A stretch of 64,000 nt of DNA from Arthrobacter sp. SPG23. GTDB taxonomy: Bacteria; Actinomycetota; Actinomycetes; Actinomycetales; Micrococcaceae. Shown here piece after piece: positions 1-9,697 of this stretch. The notes under the pieces are model-generated. The model was given only the letters and a program-made list of their open reading frames with translations, searched no databases and had not been told where the DNA came from. The stretch is from assembly GCF_000876655.1 (NCBI RefSeq), contig NZ_JYCN01000013.1, positions 95,340 through 159,339 on the forward strand, in the 5' to 3' direction. Both the position numbers and the translations under genes were made by a program. Numbering within the stretch: position 1 is the stretch's first letter; each line of letters begins with the position of its first letter.

Positions 1-176
1 CGCTGTATGTCGGTTTTTCCTCTAGAACTGCACCCATCCACCGGCCGACGAATGAGCCAAGCTGATCAAGTTGCCGTTGGACTGGGGACGCTCCACCACG
101 CGGGCCTATCCCAAGGCCTTGTGAGCCTGTCCATCATGATCCATAAATATGACTTTATCTAACCAATGATCGCTTG

Positions 177-190
177 GTTTCACGTGAAAC
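177..190. other. parS: parS site 1
   Basis: Perfect 14-bp palindrome GTTTCACGTGAAAC, flanked by G and A. This is the canonical ParB-binding sequence of Bacillus and actinobacteria. It lies about 1.5 kb beyond the end of parB. Confidence 0.92.
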
Positions 191-656
191 ATTGGCGGCT
201 CGTTCCCGGGTGCGACGGCAGCTCGTCCGCATAATTGTCTTGATGCCGGGGATCGCGCCGTTCTGGGGGAGCAAAAGAGCACCGGCCGATGGCCTGCGCA
301 CCACTGGCCGGGTTTGAAGCGAGCAGCAACACCGGTAACATCTGGCCTGGACTGATGATCCTGCTCGGGCCGATTTCCGAGCGTATGAGCATAAGCCAGA
401 AGGGCGGGGACTGGCGGCCCCGAAACTCAGACTCGTACTGAACGGGGGTTCCGCATGGAGTCAGCCGGGCGATGGGTAACCCAGTAACCAGCGTCCTTCA
501 GCTGCCACGCAGCCGTGCTGAAGGTGACGGTGATGTTTGATGCCTAACCAGGCGAACCCCGTAAGAGCGTCCCAGCCGAGCCACAAGCAGGCTAACAGGG
601 TCGCGCAGAGCGACGGGGCACACCGCGAGGACCCACCACGCGGCCCTAGTGCGGTA

Positions 657-670
657 GTTTCACGTGAAAC
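657..670. other. parS: parS site 2
   Basis: Second perfect GTTTCACGTGAAAC palindrome, in the gene-free region about 480 bp from site 1. Confidence 0.92.
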
Positions 671-1627
671 ATCCCGTGAGCCAGCCCGGTACTGGCAGCC
701 TGGTACTGGCGCCGGCCAAAGAGGGCCCCTTACGGGCAACGATTGAGCCGCCGGATGTTTGGGGGATCCCGTCGTACAAAAGCGACGGGGGATTGGCGCG
801 ACATGCGTAGCGGGGCGCACAAAGCCAACCCGCCTCATCAAGATGGACCGAACCGCCCAACCACAACCACCTCATCCCCGACAGGTGGGTCGGAGGCCAC
901 CACCCAAAGAGCAATCGACGACCGGAGTCCAGTAGTTCAACTTCACCCCGCCAAGAGACACCTGCTGCCCATCAGGAATTCCACGCACTTTGGCACTGTA
1001 ACCACCCCCTGCCGATGAACGTGACTAAACGGGATCAACTCAACCGGACCGCGGCGGCCGAATCGACAAAGGACGTCCGTTTAGGCCGAACCAACAAGCC
1101 ATAGGGTACAGAGCTGCACCATAGTGGATTACGCACGGTGACCGGTGAAGCTATCCACCTCCGCCCTTTAGGTCACGCCGCCGACAACAGGCACGCATTC
1201 GGCCCGTCGGCATAGTCGGTACCACGCAAGTAGGGACCCGCACGGGTACAGGCCATCCTCGCTGGCACCAAGGGGGGACGTCCGTTACCCCGCGCCCCCT
1301 AGGGGCCAACTGCAGTCCAGGGGCCCAATCCACGCGCTAGCTGCCCGTCCCCGCCCCAGGAGCCACGTCGACGCCCCACGGCGCTCGTACCGTCTGCGAG
1401 GAAACCCGCGCGGCGCCTCCAAACGATCCGAAAACCACGCAAAAGCGGCCTAGGCACAATCCCTTTCACCACCAAGTCACACCAATTCAGCGGATGGGCC
1501 GGACACAGGATCCCCAAACTAACGTCCCAGGCGATTATGGCTTGCGGGAACACTCCCGATGCCCGAGGCGAGGGGGCGCAGCACCCGTAAGGAGTACACA
1601 GCTGTCTGGACACAACAAAGGGGACCT

Positions 1628-1641
1628 GTTTCACGTGAAAC
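1628..1641. other. parS: parS site 3
   Basis: Third perfect GTTTCACGTGAAAC. With its flanks it matches the full 16-bp TGTTTCACGTGAAACA consensus. It sits 24 bp past the parB stop codon, in the 3' flank of parB. Confidence 0.93.
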
Positions 1642-1665
1642 AAGCCCCCTCGTTCTGCTAAATAT

Positions 1666-2847
1666 CTAGTTCTCAGAACCGGGCGTCAAAACTTCCATAA
1701 TCCGGTTCAGGTCCTCAACGCTGGCGAACTCGATACTGACGCGGCCCTTCCGGGCACCAAGAGAGATCTTCACGTTGGTATCGAGCCGATCCGACAGGGA
1801 GGACGCGAGGTAATCCAGGCGTTCGTGACGAGCACCAGGGCGGGGAACGTTACTCTTGGCCGGCGTGCCCGGGCTCTGGTACAGGGTGACGGCTTCTTCG
1901 GTTGCACGAACCGACATTCCCTCAGCGACGATCTTCTGCGCCAGGCGTTCCATCGCCGCTGCATCGGGAAGAGCAAGCAGGGCGCGAGCATGGCCAGCGG
2001 ACAAAACGCTCGCGGCAACGCGCCGCTGCACCAACGGCGGCAGCTTGAGCAGGCGCAGCGTGTTCGACACCTGGGGCCGCGACCGGCCGATGCGGTCGGC
2101 AAGTTGTTCATGCGTTGTACCGAAGTCCTCGAGCAGCTGCTGGTACGCGGCCGCTTCTTCCAGAGGGTTCAGCTGGCTGCGGTGAAGGTTTTCGAGAAGG
2201 GCGTCCCGAAGGAGGTCATCATCAGTGGTGTCCCTGACAATTGCAGGGATGGTTTCCAGCCCCGCGGCCTGTACTGCCCGCCAGCGACGCTCACCCATAA
2301 CAAGCTCAAAGGGTTCGCCACCCTTTTCGGTTGAAGTACGCACCACAATTGGCTGGAGGACGCCTATTTCACGGACAGAGTGAATGAGCTCCGCCATGTC
2401 GTCTTCATCGAAGACGGACCGAGGCTGTTTGCGGTTCGGGTGGATGTCACCAACTGGGATTTCCGCAAACCGGACGCCGGGGACTTCCACCAGTTCCGGT
2501 CCGGCGTCGGAGGCCCCCGCCGCTGATGCAGAAACGTCGGGGCGCTCCTCGGACGACTCAGTGCCTGTCTGCTTGGCAGCCGACTTGGCCGCAGGTTTCC
2601 GGGTCGGAGGCTTGGGCTCCGACGGCGTGGTAGCGCCGGCGGACTTCCTGGGTGCCGGTGCTGCCGGAGGAGCTGTGTCCTCCTCGAGGGGAATGGCGGG
2701 GACTGCGGTAGCGGTCTTCCGGGCCTCAGGAAAGAACAGGTCCACTGGGCGTGAAGGCGCTGCGCCGTTTCCGGATGCGTTAGCCGGAGCGGAACTTGGA
2801 ATGAGTGCGCCAAGACCACGGCCGAGGCCGCGTCGCTTATCGCTCAT
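1666..2847 (-). CDS. parB: Chromosome partitioning protein ParB
   Basis: CTP-dependent DNA clamp that loads at parS, spreads along the origin region and recruits SMC and ParA. The 393-residue protein begins with [11 protein letters not shown] (about residues 8-18), the conserved N-terminal ParA-contact motif. A proline/alanine-rich linker runs to about residue 125. The ParB/Spo0J core follows, with the CTP-binding GERRWRA box at 185-191, [12 protein letters not shown] at 219-230 and a helix-turn-helix at about 245-268. The C-terminal dimerisation region ends [12 protein letters not shown]. It lies 65 bp downstream of parA on the same strand, in the usual parAB order. A perfect parS follows the stop codon. 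Confidence 0.97.
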   Translation of the reverse strand: MSDKRRGLGRGLGALIPSSAPANASGNGAAPSRPVDLFFPEARKTATAVPAIPLEEDTAPPAAPAPRKSAGATTPSEPKPPTRKPAAKSAAKQTGTESSEERPDVSASAAGASDAGPELVEVPGVRFAEIPVGDIHPNRKQPRSVFDEDDMAELIHSVREIGVLQPIVVRTSTEKGGEPFELVMGERRWRAVQAAGLETIPAIVRDTTDDDLLRDALLENLHRSQLNPLEEAAAYQQLLEDFGTTHEQLADRIGRSRPQVSNTLRLLKLPPLVQRRVAASVLSAGHARALLALPDAAAMERLAQKIVAEGMSVRATEEAVTLYQSPGTPAKSNVPRPGARHERLDYLASSLSDRLDTNVKISLGARKGRVSIEFASVEDLNRIMEVLTPGSEN

Positions 2848-2912
2848 GGATAAATCCCTCCAATGGAAGAGCCCGGCAGATCCGGCTCTGGCTAGTGCAA
2901 TTGTTGAAAATT

Positions 2913-3980
2913 CTAACGTTCAGCGATTTCCGCTGCGGCTTCCAGATAGGAGAGTGCACCGCTGGAGGACGGATCGTAAGTCATCACAGTCTGCTGGTAA
3001 CTGGGTGCTTCCGAGATTCTGACCGACCGTGGTACCACGGCACCGAGAACTTGTTCCGGGAAGTGTTGACGGACCTCTGCAGCCACCTGCGCGGCAAGGT
3101 TTGTACGACCGTCGTACATGGTCAGGAGAATGGTGGAAACTACCAGCTCGGCATTGAGGTGCTTCTGGATCATCTCGATGTTCTTCAACAGCTGGCTAAG
3201 ACCTTCCAGGGCGTAGTACTCGCACTGGATGGGAATCAGGACCTCGCTGGCGGCGCAGAAGGCATTGACCGTCAGGAGGCCCAGGCTCGGCGGGCAGTCA
3301 ATGAAGATGTAATCGAGACGCGCCTCGCCGGCCTTCTGGCGTTCCTTGGCATAGACGTCAATCGCGCGGCGGAGGCGCTGTTCCCTGGCAACTAGGGAAA
3401 CGAGCTCGATTTCCGCGCCGGCCAGATGGATCGTGGCGGGGGCACAAATCAGGTTTGCAATGTCCGGGCACTGGGCCACAACGTCCTTGAGGGGGACGTC
3501 GTTGATCAGGACGTCATAGATGCTGTCAACATCTGCGTGATGTTCGATGCCCAGGGCCGTTGAGGCGTTGCCCTGGGGATCAATGTCTATGACCAGGACG
3601 TTTAGCCCGGCAGCAGCGAGTGCGGCTGCAATGTTGACCGTCGTGGTTGTTTTGCCGACCCCGCCCTTTTGGTTCGAGACGGTGAAGACACGGGTCTTTT
3701 CCGGCTTCGGAAGCTGGCGGCCGATCAACCGTTCACGGCGTTTGTTTTCGTGGGCCAGTTCGCGGGCGATGGGGCTCGAGTCGTCAATGGAGTCCATGAT
3801 GTTCCCGCTGGCCGGTCCGGCAGTTTCACGTGAAACCGCGGCCGACTTGGAACGATTTGCAACCGAATTCAGGTGATTCCACGAGTCAGTCGGCGCAATT
3901 GAGGGCGCGACCATAGCCCGCGCGGACCCCAGGGACACGAACGGGGGTATCCGCTGTGTGGAGGCTTCGCTACTGGTCAC
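2913..3980 (-). CDS. parA: Chromosome partitioning ATPase ParA (Soj type)
   Basis: Deviant Walker ATPase that moves ParB-parS complexes over the nucleoid. The P-loop KGGVGKTT is at residues 105-112, followed by [10 protein letters not shown] and [15 protein letters not shown]. The GTG start at 3980 gives 355 residues with an N-terminal extension of about 95 residues. Met62, at 3797, is an alternative start. Residues 49-53 (VSRET) are encoded by a perfect parS. From memory, mycobacterial ParA also has VSRET in its N-terminal tail, which supports the longer start. It follows rsmG and precedes parB on the minus strand. Confidence 0.96.
   Translation of the reverse strand: MTSSEASTQRIPPFVSLGSARAMVAPSIAPTDSWNHLNSVANRSKSAAVSRETAGPASGNIMDSIDDSSPIARELAHENKRRERLIGRQLPKPEKTRVFTVSNQKGGVGKTTTTVNIAAALAAAGLNVLVIDIDPQGNASTALGIEHHADVDSIYDVLINDVPLKDVVAQCPDIANLICAPATIHLAGAEIELVSLVAREQRLRRAIDVYAKERQKAGEARLDYIFIDCPPSLGLLTVNAFCAASEVLIPIQCEYYALEGLSQLLKNIEMIQKHLNAELVVSTILLTMYDGRTNLAAQVAAEVRQHFPEQVLGAVVPRSVRISEAPSYQQTVMTYDPSSSGALSYLEAAAEIAER
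3823..3836. other. parS: parS site 4, inside parA
   Basis: Perfect GTTTCACGTGAAAC within the 5' part of the parA reading frame, where it encodes Val-Ser-Arg-Glu-Thr. If parA starts at Met62 instead, the site lies just upstream of the gene and could serve ParB autoregulation. Confidence 0.93.
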
Positions 3981-4067
3981 TGTGACACACTCACTCTCAT
4001 TCGGCTTTTTCTGCCGTTCACTAGCCTAACCGCTTCCCCCAAAAGTCCCGCGGCACCGGGCCAGCGG

Positions 4068-4718
4068 CTAGGCAATCTTTTGCGACTTATTAACGATGAT
4101 TCGGACTACTGTGGTGGGCTCCTCGAGGAGGTCTTCTCCGACTACCACCACAGATGTCTGAACGCCGCCGAGCTTGCGGATGGCTTTGGCCGCCTTCTCA
4201 ATCTCTTCTCCGGCGCTGCGTCCCTTGATGGCCACCACCTCGCCCTTGCCCGCGAGCAGGGGGATGGTCAACCCGGCCAGGTTGGACAATGCGGACACCG
4301 CACGGGCAGTGACGACATCGGCATTCACCATACCCACGGCAAGTTCAGCTCGGGTGCGCATCACCGTGACATTGGTCAGTCCGAGGTCGTCCACCACCTC
4401 CTGCAGCCAGATCACGCGACGTTCCAGCGGCTCAATCAGCGTCAGTTCCAGGTCAGGGCGTGCTATTGCGAGGCATAGACCCGGCAGCCCGGCACCACTC
4501 CCAACGTCCGCAACGTGGCTGCCCTGGGCAATCTCACGCTCGATGACGGCGCAATTCAAGACGTGGCGGCTCCAAAGCCTCGGCACTTCGCGGGGGCCGA
4601 TCAGGCCCCGCTCGGTACCGGACGTGGCCAGGTGTTCGACGTAGCGCTTGGCCAGTTCCAGGCGATCACCAAAGATCGCCTCGGCCGCCTTGAGCTCCGC
4701 GGCAGTAATGTCAACCAT
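4068..4718 (-). CDS. rsmG: 16S rRNA m7G527 methyltransferase RsmG (GidB)
   Basis: S-adenosylmethionine-dependent enzyme that methylates N7 of a guanine in the 530 loop of 16S rRNA. The SAM-binding motif VADVGSGAGLPGLCLAIARP is followed by LIEPLERR and by the conserved RAVSALSNLAGLTIPLL region. I start it at ATG 4718 (MVDITAAEL), 19 bp after the jag stop, giving 216 residues. A longer frame would run into jag and adds no conserved sequence. It sits between jag and parA. Confidence 0.95.
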   Translation of the reverse strand: MVDITAAELKAAEAIFGDRLELAKRYVEHLATSGTERGLIGPREVPRLWSRHVLNCAVIEREIAQGSHVADVGSGAGLPGLCLAIARPDLELTLIEPLERRVIWLQEVVDDLGLTNVTVMRTRAELAVGMVNADVVTARAVSALSNLAGLTIPLLAGKGEVVAIKGRSAGEEIEKAAKAIRKLGGVQTSVVVVGEDLLEEPTTVVRIIVNKSQKIA

Positions 4719-4737
4719 TGTCGGCGTCCCGGCGTCT

Positions 4738-5304
4738 TCAGTCTGCGGAAACAACGATGTGCCTCCCGGCACCTTCGCCTTCGGATTCGCTAACGAAACC
4801 CAGATCGGCCACAGCGTCGTGGACAATCTTCCGTTCGTACGCACTCATCGGTTCCAGCGCCACTGCGTTACCGGACTCCTTCACGGAGGCGACTGCATCC
4901 TCAGCGATCTTCTGCAGGTGCCCTGCGCGCTCCTGGCGGTATCCGTTGATGTCCAGGACCAGGCGGGAGCGGTTCTCGGTGGCGGACAGTACCGACAGGC
5001 GGGTCAGCTCCTGCAGGGCCTCCAGCACTTCCCCGTCGCGGCCAACAAGGCTTTCAAGCCCGGCTGACTCTTCCTCGGCCACGATGGAAATGTAGGTCCG
5101 TCCGTTCCGGACCTCGATGTCGATGTCGCCGTCGATGTCGGCGATGTCCAGCAGTTCCTCGAGGTAGTCTGCTGCGACGTCGCCTTCTTCTTCCAGCCGG
5201 CTTGCAGAGGAACCCTTGCCAGCATCCTGGATCTCGTCCTGGGCGTCGTCCTGGTCTTCAATGGCCTCGGCGGAAACGGCGTTTTCGGTGCTATCGACAG
5301 ACAT
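4738..5304 (-). CDS. jag: Jag/KhpB-type RNA-binding protein (KH and R3H domains)
   Basis: Small cytoplasmic RNA-binding protein found next to yidC in many bacteria. The 188-residue product has an acidic N-terminus, then a KH domain (about 40-110, DIDIEVRNGRTYISIVA and GRDGEVLEALQELTRL). A C-terminal R3H domain follows, with the characteristic MSAYERKIVHDAV helix. The start codon overlaps the last base of yidC, so the two are likely co-translated. Its exact role in actinobacteria is not known to me. Confidence 0.94.
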   Translation of the reverse strand: MSVDSTENAVSAEAIEDQDDAQDEIQDAGKGSSASRLEEEGDVAADYLEELLDIADIDGDIDIEVRNGRTYISIVAEEESAGLESLVGRDGEVLEALQELTRLSVLSATENRSRLVLDINGYRQERAGHLQKIAEDAVASVKESGNAVALEPMSAYERKIVHDAVADLGFVSESEGEGAGRHIVVSAD

Positions 5305-6278
5305 TACTTCTTCTTCCTGTTCTTGCGTTGTGGCTGGATGCGCTGGCTCTTGGCCTCGGCAACCGCGGCGGCAGCGGCAGCTTCAGCCTCGACGTCGGCC
5401 TTCTTGCCTCCCAGGATGGGCAGGGCCGGAAGGCCCTTGGCGGCACGGCGCTCGGCGAGGGCCTTGGCGGCGGGGGATCCCGGCGTCGGCATGCGGCGGA
5501 TGACGAAGAACTGCTGTCCCATGGTCCAGAGGTTGGTGGTGGTCCAGTAAATGAGGACACCGATGGGGAAGTTGATGCCACCCACGCCAAAGACAATCGG
5601 CAGGATGTAGAGCATCATCTTCTGCTGGCGCATGAACGGGCTGGCCATGGCCTCTTCGGACATGTTCTTGGCCATGATCTGCTTCTGCGTGATGAACTGC
5701 GACGCCGTCATGGCAAGGATCATCACGATCGAGAGGATCCAGACGGCGGTCTGGTTGCCCGCGCCGCCGTGCAGGAGGGAAGCCGAAAGCGTGGCCCCGA
5801 AGATGCTGGAATCGTCGAACTGCACAACCTGCTCGTGGCTCATCGCCCCGATACCGGCGCCTTTGGTACGGGCCGCGGTGATTCCCGAAAGAACCTGGAA
5901 CAGTGCGAAGAAGAAGGGCATCTGGATCAGCATGGGCAGGCAGGCCGAGAACGGGTTGGTGCCATGCTTCTTGTACATGGCCATCTGTTCCTGCGCCATG
6001 GCCTGGCGGGACAGCTGGTCTGTCTTGCCCTTGTACTTGTCCTGCAGCTTCTTCAGGTCCGGCTGCAGGAGCTGCATGCCGCGCTGGGCCTTGATCTGCT
6101 TGACGAACACGGGGATCAGGGCAGCACGGATCACCAGCACCAGCCCGATGATGGACAGCGTCCACGTCCAGCCGTTGGCAGCCGGCAGGCCAATGGCACT
6201 CAGGCCTTCGTGGAAGCCCACCATGATGACTGACACCAGCCACTTGAACGGAAACATGATTGTTTCAAAGAAGTCCAT
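5304..6278 (-). CDS. yidC: Membrane protein insertase YidC
   Basis: Oxa1/YidC-family insertase that places membrane proteins into the bilayer, alone or with SecYEG. The 324-residue protein has an N-terminal membrane helix (WLVSVIMVGFHEGLSAIG), then WTLSIIGLVLVIRAALIPVF, which carries the conserved groove arginine. A cytoplasmic hairpin rich in Lys/Gln follows, then the PFFFALFQVL segment and later helices. The basic tail ends QRKNRKKK. It lacks the large Gram-negative periplasmic domain, as expected in Gram-positives. It lies 16 bp after yidD and overlaps jag by one base. Confidence 0.96.
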   Translation of the reverse strand: MDFFETIMFPFKWLVSVIMVGFHEGLSAIGLPAANGWTWTLSIIGLVLVIRAALIPVFVKQIKAQRGMQLLQPDLKKLQDKYKGKTDQLSRQAMAQEQMAMYKKHGTNPFSACLPMLIQMPFFFALFQVLSGITAARTKGAGIGAMSHEQVVQFDDSSIFGATLSASLLHGGAGNQTAVWILSIVMILAMTASQFITQKQIMAKNMSEEAMASPFMRQQKMMLYILPIVFGVGGINFPIGVLIYWTTTNLWTMGQQFFVIRRMPTPGSPAAKALAERRAAKGLPALPILGGKKADVEAEAAAAAAVAEAKSQRIQPQRKNRKKK

Positions 6279-6294
6279 ACGATATCCCTATTCG

Positions 6295-6690
6295 TTAGGC
6301 CGCAGAGCGGCCTTCTCCATCAGACTGTGCAGCCAGGTACTTGTCCGGGTTGTTCAGTACAACAATTGTGGGGGTCTGGCTTTCAGGCCAGTGGCGGTGG
6401 CCGGCGGGGACGTGGTCCACACCACCGGCGTTCCAAGGATGGCAGCGCAGCAGGCGCCGGGCCGCGAGCCAGCTTCCCTTCACGGCACCGTGCACCGTGA
6501 TTGCTTCGAGGGCGTACGCCGAGCACGAAGGAAAGAAGCGGCAGACCTGTCCGTACAAGGGCGAAATCACCTTGCGGTAGGTCATCAGCAGCAGAATGAG
6601 AAAGTTGCGGGGCAGGTTCCAGAGCGTCCTGCCAACGAGGACCGCTGTTGGTTTTAGGAAGCGGACGACGGCGGCAATGGGGTTACGCAC
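6295..6690 (-). CDS. yidD: Membrane protein insertion efficiency factor YidD
   Basis: Small membrane-associated factor of 131 residues that assists YidC-dependent insertion. The family core YRKVISPLYGQVCRFFPSCS is clear, with its conserved cysteines and the following EAITVHGAVKGSWLAARRLLRCHPW. An N-terminal hydrophobic/basic segment likely contacts the membrane. Its start overlaps the rnpA 3' end by 8 bp, and it sits in the standard rnpA-yidD-yidC order. Confidence 0.95.
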   Translation of the reverse strand: MRNPIAAVVRFLKPTAVLVGRTLWNLPRNFLILLLMTYRKVISPLYGQVCRFFPSCSAYALEAITVHGAVKGSWLAARRLLRCHPWNAGGVDHVPAGHRHWPESQTPTIVVLNNPDKYLAAQSDGEGRSAA

Positions 6691-7091
6691 GCGGTGTCCC
6701 TTCCTGTGTTGTTTCCCGTGAAACCGCTGACGCGGCCCGAGGAAGGCGGCCGCCCAGCCGTTTCATGGTCGTTTCCAGAGCGGCGTTGTAGTCTGCCAGC
6801 AGTTGGTCCCAGCTGGCAGACGCGGCCGCAGGCAGTGCCCGGACCACAATGGCGAACCCGGTACCGTATTCCTGCAACGACAAAGCGCCGGCTTCCCTCA
6901 GTCTCCTCTTAACGAGGTTCCTGACAACAGCGTTCCCAACACTCTTGGAAACGATGAATCCGATCCGGCTTGGTTCGTCAGCAGCAATAGCTACCGTATA
7001 TAACACTACGTTCCGGCGTCCATTGCGGACGCGAACGTACAGTTGTTGAAAAATCGGTTGGGGTCCTCAGACGGTTCCTGGTGGCTAGCAC
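6683..7091 (-). CDS. rnpA: Ribonuclease P protein component RnpA, apparent frameshift
   Basis: Protein subunit of RNase P, which matures tRNA 5' ends. A GTG at 7091 opens a frame reading LATRNRLRTPTDFSTTVRS, the expected RnpA N-terminus. It then loses homology near 7028-7033. Homology resumes in another frame as VRNGRRNVVLYTV and continues through the conserved RNR region (VSKSVGNAVVRNLVKRRLRE) to 6683. Joining the halves needs one extra or two missing bases. The downstream frame has its own GTG (7006), but a start there would remove about 30 conserved residues. The C-terminal VSRET is encoded by a near-parS. Because the gene is normally essential, a consensus error is likely. Confidence 0.85.
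6711..6724. other. Degenerate parS-like site inside rnpA
   Basis: GTTTCCCGTGAAAC differs from parS at one base. On the coding strand it still encodes VSRET, at the C-terminus of RnpA. It is on the origin-proximal flank of the parS set. ParB binding is inferred only. Confidence 0.5.
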
Positions 7092-7133
7092 CTTTAAACT
7101 CGCAAAGGGATGTTGACCGACGAGTCAGTGTAT

Positions 7134-7271
7134 TTAGGCCGACAGTTCGGTGCGGCCCTTGCCACGACGGGCTGCCAGGATGGCACGGCCGGCACGGGTA
7201 CGCATACGAAGGCGGAAGCCGTGCTTCTTGGCTCGACGGCGGTTATTCGGCTGAAAAGTCCGCTTGCTCAC
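7134..7271 (-). CDS. rpmH: 50S ribosomal protein L34
   Basis: A 45-residue very basic ribosomal protein. A GTG start at 7271 reads [19 protein letters not shown], then [18 protein letters not shown], and ends TELSA. This is the full canonical L34 length and sequence. It is the first gene of the minus-strand rpmH-rnpA-yidD-yidC cluster and borders the origin intergenic region, as in most bacteria. Confidence 0.98.
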   Translation of the reverse strand: MSKRTFQPNNRRRAKKHGFRLRMRTRAGRAILAARRGKGRTELSA

Positions 7272-7740
7272 GTTAGTTACTCCAGTGGATCAAAGGTGCG
7301 CCCACCCGATCAAAAAGGGGAAGAACTGGCCGACGCTAAGTTTTGTATGTGCACACGCTGCCCTCGGCTCGTAGGACGCAGAACGTCAGAGAGATTCAAA
7401 TGAGGTCGAAAAGCGGACACAAAGGACTTCACAACGTTAGGCCAAAAAGCGTCGCGTAGTCAAACCGGGTGGGTCTTCACCACCCTCCGGCCGTTGTGGT
7501 TAACCTCTGCCCACAGCCTGTGGATGAAGTGGCTCACAAGGCGCGATTTCGAACCACAACGGTGTAATTATCCACAAGCCTGTACCCAGCTATCTTCTAG
7601 GCTTTTCATCCCCTAGAGTGGCTCAGTAGCCGATTATCCACGCTCTGTGCATAACCCTGTGGATTAAGCCGGAACCAGACCCCTGGTTCAGGACTTGTGG
7701 CTGCAGGTAATGCAGGCAAGCAAGTTTGAGGAACTGATTG
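7272..7740. other. rpmH-dnaA intergenic region with DnaA boxes
   Basis: No gene. It holds one perfect DnaA box, TTATCCACA, at 7568-7576. Near-matches are TTATCCACG at 7634-7642, TGTGGATTA (reverse) at 7658-7666 and TGTGGATGA at 7519-7527. These probably serve dnaA autoregulation and may contribute to the origin. The region must also hold the divergent promoters of rpmH and dnaA, but I could not assign them confidently. Confidence 0.75.
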
Positions 7741-9162
7741 ATGACAGTAGACGAAGCCAACCACGCGAATACTGTCGGAAGTTCCTGGCGGCGGGTTGTG
7801 AGTCTTCTGGAGCAGGACCACCGGGTTTCACCCCGGCAGCGCGGCTTCGTAATCCTCGCCCAGGCGCAGGGCCTGATCGGCTCAACCCTCCTGGTGGCAG
7901 TGCCCAACGAACTCACCCGCGAAGTGCTCCAGACCCAGGTCAAGGAAGCCCTCGACGACGCCCTGCACAACGTCTTCTCCGACGACATTCGCTGCGCCAT
8001 CGATGTGGACACGGATCTGGTTCCCCTCCACACCGAGCCCGAACCCGCCGTCGAACTTTCCCTCGCTACTGATCCCACCGTGGAGCAGAAGCCGCAGCCC
8101 ATGCTGCCGAGTACCTCCCACGAATTCGGCCGGCTCAACCCGAAGTATGTCTTCGACACGTTTGTGATCGGTTCGTCGAACCGGTTCGCGCACGCGGCGG
8201 CCGTCGCCGTTGCCGAGGCGCCGGCCAAGGCCTACAACCCGCTGTTCATCTACGGTGATTCGGGTCTGGGAAAGACCCACCTGCTGCACGCGATCGGGCA
8301 CTACGCCCGCCGCCTCTACAGCGGCATCCGGGTCCGCTACGTGAACTCCGAAGAATTCACTAACGACTTCATCAACTCCATCCGGGACGATGAGGGCACC
8401 AGCTTCAAGACCACGTACCGCAACGTGGACGTCCTGCTGATCGACGACATCCAGTTCCTGGCCGGCAAGGACCGCACGCTGGAGGAGTTCTTCCACACGT
8501 TCAACGCGCTCCACAACAACAACAAGCAGGTGGTCATCACCTCCGACCAGCCGCCCAAGCTGCTCGCCGGGTTCGAGGACCGGATGAAGTCCCGCTTCGA
8601 GTGGGGCCTGCTGACCGACATCCAGCCGCCGGAACTGGAAACGCGCATCGCGATCCTCCGCAAGAAGGCCCTCAGCGAAGGCCTCTCCGCACCGGACGAC
8701 GCCCTGGAGTACATCGCATCCAAGATCTCCAGCAACATCCGTGAACTCGAAGGCGCACTCATCCGTGTCACCGCGTTCGCCAGCCTGAACCGGCAGCCGG
8801 TGGACGTTGCCCTCGCCGAAATGGTCCTCAAGGACCTCATCACGGACGACGGCGCCCAGGAGATCACTTCGGCGCAGATCCTGACGCAGACGGCAGACTA
8901 CTTCAAGCTCAGCATGGAGGAACTCTGCAGCAAGTCCCGGACCCGCACCCTGGTGACGGCGCGGCAGATCGCCATGTACCTGTGCCGCGAGCTGACCGAC
9001 ATGTCACTCCCCAAGATCGGACAGGAGCTCGGCGGCCGCGACCACACCACGGTGATCCACGCAGACCGCAAGATCCGCGAACTGATGGCCGAGCGTCGTG
9101 TGATCTACAACCAGGTGACGGAGCTGACCAACCGCATCAAGCAGCAGCAGCGGGATTCCTAA
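7741..9162 (+). CDS. dnaA: Chromosomal replication initiator DnaA
   Basis: AAA+ ATPase that binds DnaA boxes and opens oriC. I start it at ATG 7741 ([10 protein letters not shown]), 7 bp after a GAGGAA ribosome site; a TTG directly upstream would add one residue. The 473-residue protein has an N-terminal helicase-interaction domain and an acidic linker. The AAA+ core carries Walker [11 protein letters not shown] and Walker [12 protein letters not shown]. The C-terminal DNA-binding domain has the signature [14 protein letters not shown]. Origin-like intergenics flank it on both sides. Confidence 0.98.
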   Translation: MTVDEANHANTVGSSWRRVVSLLEQDHRVSPRQRGFVILAQAQGLIGSTLLVAVPNELTREVLQTQVKEALDDALHNVFSDDIRCAIDVDTDLVPLHTEPEPAVELSLATDPTVEQKPQPMLPSTSHEFGRLNPKYVFDTFVIGSSNRFAHAAAVAVAEAPAKAYNPLFIYGDSGLGKTHLLHAIGHYARRLYSGIRVRYVNSEEFTNDFINSIRDDEGTSFKTTYRNVDVLLIDDIQFLAGKDRTLEEFFHTFNALHNNNKQVVITSDQPPKLLAGFEDRMKSRFEWGLLTDIQPPELETRIAILRKKALSEGLSAPDDALEYIASKISSNIRELEGALIRVTAFASLNRQPVDVALAEMVLKDLITDDGAQEITSAQILTQTADYFKLSMEELCSKSRTRTLVTARQIAMYLCRELTDMSLPKIGQELGGRDHTTVIHADRKIRELMAERRVIYNQVTELTNRIKQQQRDS

Positions 9163-9697
9163 GCCGGGCTTCCGCCCCGCCTCCTTACCTTATTAACAGG
9201 CACATGTGGATAAGCCTGTGGATAGTTAAGGGGACAACCACGGTTAATGGGCTTAAAACCCTTAAGGCATCTGTGGATCAGCGAAACGGCCGAAAAAGTT
9301 GTCCCCATCCACACCCTGTTTAAAACCTGCTTCGCCCACAACGGATGAACAGGGCTTAACCGCGGAACCGCACCGTGAAACAGGGTTATCCACAGTTTCC
9401 ACAGCAGTTATTAACACTACTAATCCCAAAAAATTGAAATTCCCTCAAACAACAATCTCGTTCCCCGCCGCACAGAGCCTCGTGGCCTCGGCCCCGAGGG
9501 GCCTCCGGGCCGGCCGGGGATGGGGAAATCCTCAATCTTCCGGCTAAGCTGTCAGCAGCGCTCCCATCCTTGGGTCTGTTTGTGGTTCAGCAAGCGCGGA
9601 CCATGCAGGTTCCGGTGTCCGGGGGCAAGGTTTTTTGAACTCCCTGTGGGGTTCCCGTTGAGAAAATGGCAGCAGCAATGAAAGGCGGCACCCTTCC
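9163..9697. other. oriC: Origin of replication oriC (dnaA-dnaN intergenic)
   Basis: A 535-bp gene-free stretch in the usual actinobacterial oriC position. Perfect DnaA boxes lie at 9205-9213 (TGTGGATAA) and 9386-9394 (TTATCCACA). One-mismatch boxes lie at 9217-9225 (TGTGGATAG) and 9272-9280 (TGTGGATCA), and weaker ones near 9305 and 9396. An AT-rich tract from about 9405 to 9460 contains GTTATTAACAC (9407-9417) and is a candidate unwinding element. A GC-rich hairpin lies near 9480-9530, before dnaN. Which boxes act is inferred. Confidence 0.88.

Larger units (their letters stand above)
1..1627. other. Gene-free origin-proximal stretch carrying parS sites
   Basis: I find no recognisable gene on either strand. 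The open frames here are short, overlap one another in several frames and show no conserved motif or convincing ribosome site. The stretch holds two perfect GTTTCACGTGAAAC sites, and a third lies at its right edge beside the parB stop codon. It may act as a centromere-like ParB loading zone or be decayed coding sequence. I see no tRNA, transposase or clear terminator. Confidence 0.55.

Noticed and set aside
1299..1643. 114-codon minus-strand frame ending in the parS-rich region
   Set aside because: No recognisable motif and no good ribosome site; it merely reads through a parS site at its start.
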